Positions 56,471-64,000 of a stretch of DNA of 64,000 bases are shown in pieces (the stretch's first letter is position 1; the number at the start of each line of letters is the position of its first letter). This DNA is from Lunularia cruciata (Eukaryota > Streptophyta > Marchantiopsida > Lunulariales > Lunulariaceae). A program made the translations under genes and the position numbers. The notes below the pieces were generated by a model that did no database searches, had not been told where the DNA came from, and worked only from the letters and a program-made list of their open reading frames with translations. The DNA is taken from the NCBI GenBank assembly GCA_948567375.1, contig OX419756.1, positions 50,544,333 to 50,608,332 of the forward strand, given 5' to 3'.

Positions 56471-57639
56471 TAATCTAAATTCTTATCAATACAACTTATC
56501 TTCTTCCTTGATAAAATAGGTGGTAAAGTGACTACTTGTCTTTTCAAAATTAATTTTGGGGTTTTGAATATATGGATTAAGTTTTAACCATTTGCAACAG
56601 AATATGATTTTAGCAAATTTGATTTTTGAAATTTTTCTTTCCATTATTGTCAACATAGATGGTACCTATATCATTTAGTTTATTTCTACTTAGAAGGATA
56701 ATTTAACTATTTAAAAATGAATTTATATAGTAGTGCATTCTATCCCAAATTGATAAATTCATTAAAAATAGTATATCATTTGTAAGTTTGCCAGAACTCC
56801 TTAAGATATAACAAGCTCGCTGTTAATCTTAGTTTTGTTATAAGTTACAGCAAGAATATGCTTTACTTTGGTTGATTGAATTCATGTGTATGAGTTAATT
56901 ATGGAAACTTATATAAGGATCAAAAATGAAAAAGAAACAAATTTTGCTTTGTTTCAATTAACTTATCACTCAAGAAAATACTTTACATTTTAAAGAACAC
57001 TATTTCCACTTTCTCTACATCAGAATTCAAGAGTTTCTTTGGCTAAATTCCAGCTTTGGCTGAGTTAACCAATTTTAAAATATAAATATAGTAGAGTCTA
57101 AATTAATTTATTATTATAATTATTAATATTAATATATTATAATTTATAAAATAAATCAGAAGTAAGACAATCAAGGGAAAAGAGATATATAAAAAATTGA
57201 ATAAAATGAATTTTGGATACCAAACATAATTGAAGGTCCTATTGTATATCATTGAGATGTATATTTTCTTACTTCTTTGCAAATTTTATATGTTAACCTC
57301 CTAACCAAGTTACTCAATACCAAAATGGTTCGTTAATATTTTACATCCCTTGAAAGTTCTCTGGTAGACTTATTTACCTATAGAGTTCCTAAGGAGCTCC
57401 TAAGTACCTTCTAGATAGTCTATCATTAAAACTTCTTAGATATTTGCTAAGAATATTCAAGAGTATTTCTAATAACTTACATGATAAAATAATATTAGAT
57501 TATTGTGATATATTTCTATGTTATAATATATACCTTCCATTTCTAGTCAATGATATCTTTCAATGGTACATAATTGGATGGAGTCTTGAACATTGTGAAG
57601 ATGATGGAATAGATACTTTATAGCATTGTGAAGCATCTA
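56471..57639. other. AT-rich stretch, no gene seen
   Basis: Very AT-rich, including attattaatattaatatatt-like sequence near 57115-57150. Probably decayed element sequence. Confidence 0.4.
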
Positions 57640-58453
57640 ACTCTTCCAAACAACTTTATACCTTATATGTTTGTTTGTGATGACCTACTTAATCATAAGC
57701 TTAGCAATGAAGACCAATTTCATACCCTTCATGATGCTTAACAATAAATGTAGGTAGAAGCAGTTGAATTTAGTGAAGAAAAAAGGATGGATTGAAGATG
57801 AAAGGTTTAGATTCAAAGATGTAGAAGATAGGATAAATGAAAATATAATGAAGAAGATAAAGTCAAAAAGAAAGAAGAGGTCAATACTGAGATAGAGAAA
57901 GAAATAATTCAGTTGAGCTATAATTTTACAAACTTGAGTAGAGTAAGAGAATTTTTTGACTAAAGTGTAACTTTGATACCAAGAACAAAAAGCAAAGAAT
58001 GATGATATGTTTAAGGTTTTTTTATCATTGGATGATAAAACAATGAGCTTTGGCTTATTATCAAGTAGAATATAATATAGATAAGAAAGTGAAATTATTT
58101 GGAGGTTAGAATATGGGAGAATGAAGAATTTATCATGATCATAATTAAGAGAAAAATTGAATAATCCAACATTTGTTTGCTTGGAGTTATTATAGGTAAA
58201 ATTTGGAGCACCATAGAGATTGATACAATTATTTTGGTGGATATCCATAAATATATTGATTATATCTTCTAAGAAAAGGTTGGTGTATTAAGTTTGACCA
58301 TTAAAATGAGGTGGTAAATTATGGACATGGCTGATTTGGTGTTTAAAATGTTGAAAATTACTTGCCAAAATTTATTGATGAAGTAAGAATTTTAATTTAA
58401 TATGCATACCCTCAAGAGACCATTAAATTAAGGAATTTGCATTTGCATTTGTA

Positions 58454-59001
58454 TCAACTATTTGGTAGTTGTACCTCATCCTTGAGATGAAGCCAATCAA
58501 AAGGCTTCCCAAATTCCAATCTAGACTACAACTAATCAACAACAAACTTTAGTTTGTATTCTCCAATCCACAAACTTCAACAACTCTAGTCCTCAAACTC
58601 CACAAACTCATGTATATAAACTCCATCAACTCCAATAGGCCAAACTCCAAGCTGCAAAGAATGAGATGTACTAGCATGGTGCAATATATCGCATGATAGA
58701 ATCGCCATAAAAGCAATGAGCTTCCCTACCAAAAAGGGATGAGCTTGTATCAAAGAGTGGTGAGCTTGTGTCCTTGGCAGAATTTTATGTCACAACCAAT
58801 GCAAATGACTAACAAGACAGAGCACCTTCTATGAGTAGACAAAGGCCAAGAGCAAAAACTGGTTAATCATGGGTTAAACTATTGGTTCTAATTTAGACTG
58901 AATTTGTGAATATTTGTGATTGGTTGTAGTTAGGATTAGAATTAAGGAAGCCTATTGATTGGCTTAATCTCAAAGATGAGGTCCAACTACCAAATATTTG
59001 A
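58454..59001. mobile_element. MITE-like element with long terminal inverted repeats
   Basis: About 548 bp. The left end (58454, tcaactatttggtagttg) and right end (reverse complement from 59001, tcaaatatttggtagttg) are inverted repeats that continue for about 80 bases with roughly 80-85% identity by eye, through caatcaaaaggcttccc and caatcaataggcttcct. The interior has no coding frame. It sits inside integrase sequence of chromovirus D. The target duplication is unclear. Confidence 0.82.
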
Positions 59002-59362
59002 GGTAAAAATAAAGATTCCCATAAAATAAGAGTTAAAACCAAAGTAGTGCTTTGAAATCATAATATCAAAGTACACCTTTGCCAATAAGTTACATCTACT
59101 ATATCCCATAGAAGAGGTAATTAGATTTACTAATGTAATTCATCTACAAATGCCACACTCATAATATATCCTTGAGCAATAAGAACGACACACTTTATGA
59201 GATCAAGCTCATATGCTCCTAATTTAAGCATTGATTTGAGAAGGGGCATCAAGAGCAGTATGCAAAATTTTGAAGGCTCTGTGAAGACCATTTGCAGTTG
59301 GATTTTTTCATGTTAAGCCTTGTTCTTCACATGAATAAATAAATATACAAATATCACTTCAC

Positions 59363-59580
59363 AAGAATAAATATCTTAAACTATATCCAACCTTTATAAC
59401 AACTATTAAGGTGAATGAGTAGACTTATCTACTCCAAGATGACTTGAGAAATGAAGGTTGTGTGTTTCTTGCAAGAATAAAAATCTAAACTATATCCAAC
59501 CTTTACCACAACTATTAAGGAGAATGAGTAGACTTATTTACTCCAAGATGACTTGAGAGATGAAGGTTGTGTATTTCATT
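59363..59580. repeat. 110-bp tandem duplication
   Basis: Units begin aagaataaatatcttaaac at 59363 and aagaataaaaatctaaact at 59473. They share about 90% of bases by eye and cover the integrase zinc-domain coding sequence of chromovirus D. Confidence 0.85.
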
Positions 59581-59600
59581 ATGTAGCAATTTTTCATTGA

Positions 59601-60299
59601 TCTAATATACAATATGTTAACTATCCTTAAATATATACAAGTTGTATATACTTGATGTTTGTGGTGCCCACATTTTTACAAGAGTTGTCTTTTTTCCACA
59701 AGAGATATGGTAAGATAATTGCTTGTTCAAGGGAAAAAATCTCTTAATTGAGTTTCATCTCAAAGTTGTGTATGTACATGCAATGGTATTAAGATAAAAT
59801 TACAAAGCAAAAAGTGCTCCAAAGAAATAATGCCAAAGGAGTCAAGTCCAAATGGTAATCTGAGGCCATGAACTCAAGTACAAAGGACCTTTTGATCCAA
59901 AGATTGTATATCAATTTGAATGCTTTGCCACTTGGATAAAGAACTATAGCAACATACCATTTGTATTCTCCCAAGGGCTTGCATGTGTAAAGAGTGACTT
60001 CTCACCTACTGACTAAAATATATTAGCTATAAATTAAGTGCACTCTGAGCAATTTCACTTTTTACCAACAACTTCATTCTCAAAGCCAAAGAGCAAATAA
60101 CAACCCTAGACCTTTTTAGTCTTTTCAGTTTTTCATCACCTTTTGTAGTTGTTTGTTTTTTACCATTGCACTTAATAGGAAACATGGTATTTATCCAAAA
60201 ACCCATGAGAAGGATCCATGAGATGATCCTTTGTGGTCCGTCAATTAACAAATGAGCAATTTACTATAGGAGTGATCTGATGCAAAGAAAGCACTATAG
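59601..60299. other. No supported gene
   Basis: AT-rich. Short minus frames (59974-59789 and 60251-60027) show no family signature. Confidence 0.4.
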
Positions 60300-61460
60300 G
60301 GGTTTGCATTGGAGTCCAAGAAAAGGAGCAATACAAAGACACATAGTCTACCTCAAATCCCAAAGAGCAAGAAGCGGACCAAGTTGGAGATAAGACCAAA
60401 GATCAAGAAGAAACTCAAATTTGGCACAAAGAATCCCCTATCCCCATCCAAGTGGAATATCTCACCAAAGATGAACAAGCATGTTCCCAATGGAGAACAA
60501 GTGGAGCCCAAAGAGAACCCTATAGGAAAATAAGCCAAAAGGAAGGTAGACATCAAGTCCAAGTTGAAGACACTCTAAGTGGAGTATATACCAAAGTGAA
60601 GGGATGGCAAGAATCCAAGAACAAAGAATACCAATGGCAAAAATGGCCAATTTTGTAGGTTTGGCCTTGCAGTTGATGGAAAAAGTTCTACCCCAATATA
60701 GGGACATCTACCCAAATGTAGTCAATTATACTTCACTTGTCCAAATTTTATACAAGGTAATCTACATCAGGAAGGCAAAGGAGGATAGGTGAAAGGAAGA
60801 GTTGGAGAAGAGTAGGAGGCCAGAGGAGATAAATGCACTTGTACAAGAAAATTATGAAGTGAAGGGGCAAAATACTTCACTTGAAATAGACCACAATTTG
60901 TATGAATAGGACATTTAAAGTTGCATGGAGATTAGAGAGCCCTTTAGCTTGAGTATAGAAAAAAACAACAAAGGTATAAAGAGTAGCTCAAGACTTGAGA
61001 CAAAGATTTGGTAAGTATTTAGAGTGAGTTATAGATTGCTGAGATTAAGATGGTCACCTTGGAAGTTCAAATGTCCAAGTATAGAAAGGAGGTGGCCATC
61101 CAACTTGAAGGGATGGCCAAAGAACTTGCAAAGTAGAAGGAGGAGAGAGCAACCAATCAACCCAAATGGTGGTAAAGAAGGAAGTGGAAGACTTGAACAA
61201 CCACTTGGAGGAAGAGAAAGGAAAGATCCTCAAGTAATTGGAGGAAGGTTGAGATCAACTACTAGCAATGTTGGAGGAGGTAGCTCAATAAAAGGTAATG
61301 AATATGAAGTAACATGAGTTGAAGTTGCATGTCCAAAACTTAGAGAAGAAGACATAAAAATACGACAAGATGGGCCAACTAGCAATTAGACTTAGGGAAC
61401 ATATCAATAGGAAGTTCATTGAGACCTATGATACATATCTATTAGAACTAGTAAGTTACA
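60300..61460 (+). pseudogene. Lysine-rich coiled-coil remnant of unknown origin
   Basis: Plus strand. 60309-60533 reads KSKKRTKLEIRPKIKKKLKF and similar. Then come fragments LVQENYEVKGQNTSLEIDHN near 60840-60900, IAEIKMVTLEVQMSKYRKEV near 61035-61095 and KYDKMGQLAIRLREHI near 61355-61405. Stops are frequent. The KYDK block resembles the remnant at 4190-4130 (minus). No function can be assigned. Confidence 0.4.
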
Positions 61461-62869
61461 TAGAGCAGATTGTGGTCCTTATTAGGATTTGTAAAGGCAA
61501 AGGTAATTCTTTGCAATAGTATAGTAGGCCAAAGAACCTTTGTTAAAGATGTTCTTAGTAGTTGTAGGATCTTCAGTATAAGAAGCAATCCTAAGACCTT
61601 TGTAGTTGTAGAACCTATAGTGTAGTAAGTCCAAAGGAGATAAACTTGTAAATTATCTTTGGAGAAGAATTTATAGCTTCCTTGATGTATAAGGCCCCTA
61701 ATTAACTTATATGAGAGTAGATATGATAAGACAACAATAGGATCAGCAATATATAGTGATGATAAGCCAAAAAGATCTTTGACTTTCCTCAACCGGTAGA
61801 TTTATCTAGCTTAAACTAAGAAGTCCTATTTAAAGCAATGGCCTATTTGACTATAAATAAAGCAAAAGGCCAAAATCCCAACATTGCTTCTGCTTAAATT
61901 CTGACTATTGATTGTATGCCTTTGGTGAGTAGTGGTGAGGAACTTTGTAGTACCCCGTGCTTTAGTGGGAGTGATTATTTGTTCTTTTGAATAATTATGG
62001 TTTAGGATCCTTGATTGTTTTGAAGGAACAAAAAATGCCTTGATAGATTAGTAATAAATTTTAGTGTTGAAAGTACCATAGACTCAAAAGCAAATCCCTA
62101 CTATCAATACAAACTGCCCTTGGGGTTGTACCTGATGGGAAGCATAGAATACATCCTTTGGAGTTGAATATCTTTGTAATGAAGTAGTGGAGCAACTCCA
62201 AAGGAGTTTCTCCACTAAGGCACTACACTCTTTTGTGAGTTGTTCATTCCCAAGAGGTTACTTAGTTTATTAACTATTTAAACTGCCAATTGTGACACTT
62301 CTCTTTCAATCTAGATACTTTTTGGGTAAAAATTATCCACTATCCCTAAGGGTATGACTTATTTCTTACCATTATAGCACATTTTGGTTGACACTAGGTT
62401 ATAGCAATGCTCTCTGCGGAATAATCTAGTTTTGAGACACTATATTGATCCTTAACCATAAGTTAGATTGAAATAAGTTGGAAGAAAGGATGCCCTTGCA
62501 ACTTTTATAGTTAATCTGGTTATAATTTTACTGTGCTAATAATAGAAAAGATTGTAAAATCTTATAAAAAGTGTTACTTTACAAAAGAATGTGGAATTTT
62601 CTAGATTTTAACAAACCTTGCATTATATAGTTACAATTTCTCTTAATGTTGACTCTTCATGTATTTCAAGTGAATTTTTATGTTAAAATGGCTAGTATGT
62701 TGTACACATGATCCTTACTCAAAAGAAAATACCACAAACTCTTGTTAATATAAGTCATTGATAACTATTCAAAGTAATAAGTAGAATTCTTTAATAAAAT
62801 CTGAACTCCTTAAGGTAAAGGTGTTTGGGTGTTATCTATTCACAAACTCCTTTTATATCATTGTACCAA
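61461..62869. other. AT-rich stretch without a supported gene
   Basis: No coding frame with a recognisable motif. The minus frame 61792-61448 (114 codons) is hydrophobic, of AT-driven composition and without a hallmark. Confidence 0.4.
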
Positions 62870-63780
62870 TAGTAAAGTTAGAAGCTCAAATCAACTACAC
62901 TAAACAACTAAGAATCATGTAATTAGAAGATTGGGAAAATTGACTTTAAGTCAATGAGTTGTTGAAAAGTAGCTTTCTTCTAATCATCTTATTGAAATTC
63001 TACATCTGTTTGTTAAATTTTTATTACTTTTTCAACAATATATGCACCTCCATGTCTGAATTGTAAATTAAATTGATCAACCTATTGAATCATAAAACAT
63101 CATAGCATCCCTTGGATCTATGATTTGTCTTGGTCTTTTTTCCATCTTGATTCTTTTAGCTAGAACCTTCTGATTAAAAAAGAAGAAGGTAACCTCCATT
63201 TTTTCAAAACTTGCATTTAACTTCTTATAAAAGAAATTTCACTTACTAAGTATTGTTACACTTTTGCTAATACTAAGCATGAAATTTCTATCATGTTGTA
63301 GATGAGTATATCATCTTTAACAAAAAGTCAATTTTTATCCAGTAACCATCAAATAACTTATGTATGTGAGCTATAAACACAACAAGCACATTAGTGAGGC
63401 CAAAGATGAGTACTATCCATTCACACGGTATGTTTCTCATGTAGAAAGCTCTCTTGGATACATTTCTTGGTGAGATAGGTATTTGCAAATAGTTAATTTA
63501 AAGATCAAACTCATTACAAGGGGTGATTCCATACAATTGTTCCAACAAATCATCTTTTCAAGGCAATGAATAAGTATTCTCTCTCGTTAACTTGGTTTAC
63601 TTAATATATAATAGCCAACCAAAATCAAGGAAAACCATTTTTCAGTGCGATAAACAACATCAATACTCCTTAAGATGACATATTATGCTAGATAAAATCA
63701 TTCTCTCTAAGCTCTATTAAGGTCTGTTACAATTCTTTAATTTCTTTAGAGATGTGCAATGGATAGATCTTTCAGTATTT
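62870..63780 (-). pseudogene. Reverse transcriptase of chromovirus D, strongly decayed
   Basis: Minus frame 63488-63291: SKRAFYMRNIPCEWIVLIFG, then LTNVLVVFIAHIHKLFDGYW, and MIYSST where the D-D box has been lost. Sequence in register with the RT of A (18500-17900) continues on both sides with stops. Confidence 0.7.
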
Positions 63781-64000
63781 TTTCTTTTTGTAAAAAATAA
63801 TAATATATTAACTGATAAATATTATTTTAGTAATTATTATTATTAAAAATTAAAATTTTATTTAGTAAATTGGTAAACAATTCAAACCCTTATATAGAAT
63901 CTCATTTAGTATCTTCAAATCTAATGTAATATCTTCTTCTTTTTTGTCAACTCTTGCTATATGTTATTTACTCATCCTTATGAGCCTGCTTAATAATAAC
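63781..64000. other. AT-rich end of the window
   Basis: Contains ttattattattaaaa-type simple sequence near 63830-63860. No gene is seen. Confidence 0.4.

Larger units (their letters stand above)
57640..59600 (-). pseudogene. Integrase of a very old chromovirus (D), split by a MITE-like element
   Basis: Minus strand. HFSSHLGVDKST-like zinc-domain residues near 59445-59410 lie in a 110-bp tandem duplication. Core residues corresponding to the 8900-8780 region of A can be aligned near 59220-59030. After the inserted element, TYNNSKQTN and following integrase tail residues appear at 58230-58140. Strong AT drift has replaced many residues. The long hydrophobic frame 58248-57685 is a by-product of that drift. 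Confidence 0.65.

Noticed and set aside
57685..58248. 187-codon minus frame that looks like a multi-pass membrane protein
   Set aside because: Its upstream part aligns to integrase (TYNNSKQ) and the hydrophobic runs are Phe/Leu/Ile codons produced by AT drift.

Overview
This is a stretch of a large, repeat-choked plant nuclear genome. Base composition, decayed Ty3/gypsy elements nested in one another, plant-type tRNA primer sites and GT-AG introns all point to a seed plant. The amount of old, slowly eroding LTR retrotransposon sequence suggests a gymnosperm, but that is inference; I cannot name the species. Almost every open frame is a fragment of a broken mobile element, and only one locus looks like an intact host gene.

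Layout. 1-538 is a composite tandem array of 57-bp and 49-bp units. 934-3798 holds two pieces of one chromovirus family (Ty3/gypsy with a C-terminal chromodomain) in opposite orientations. 3799-7440 holds coiled-coil-coding debris and copy 1 of an unidentified dispersed unit (X). 7441-20918 is a minus-strand chromovirus (A), split by a near-complete plus-strand Athila/Tat-like element (9183-16968). 20919-24649 is a second truncated minus chromovirus (B) carrying a solo LTR of another family (22646-23392). 24650-37000 holds unidentified coding debris, a PIF/Harbinger transposase relic (28420-29709), a coiled-coil frame with 51-bp repeats, and copy 2 of unit X in inverted orientation. 37000-40640 is CpG-richer and contains a compact three-exon minus-strand gene (39598-40242) that resembles the NDUFA3/B9 subunit of mitochondrial complex I. 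41165-44210 is a non-LTR retrotransposon relic with zinc finger, reverse transcriptase and what looks like a restriction-like endonuclease. 44365-56470 is a third minus chromovirus (C) split by a second Athila/Tat-like element (46089-53869). 56480-64000 is AT-rich and holds a very decayed chromovirus (D) interrupted by a MITE-like element with long terminal inverted repeats (58454-59001).

How it fits together. Insertions can be ordered: the two Athila-like elements lie inside chromovirus integrase sequence. By my count their LTR pairs differ at about 19 of 690 positions (element 1) and about 41 of 692 positions (element 2), so element 2 is the older insertion. The LTRs of the A/B chromovirus family carry dense arrays of inverted GAA/TTC units upstream of the TATA box that match the heat-shock-element consensus. 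This is the most testable new biological idea here. I found no CRISPR array, tRNA, rRNA or prokaryotic-type operon.
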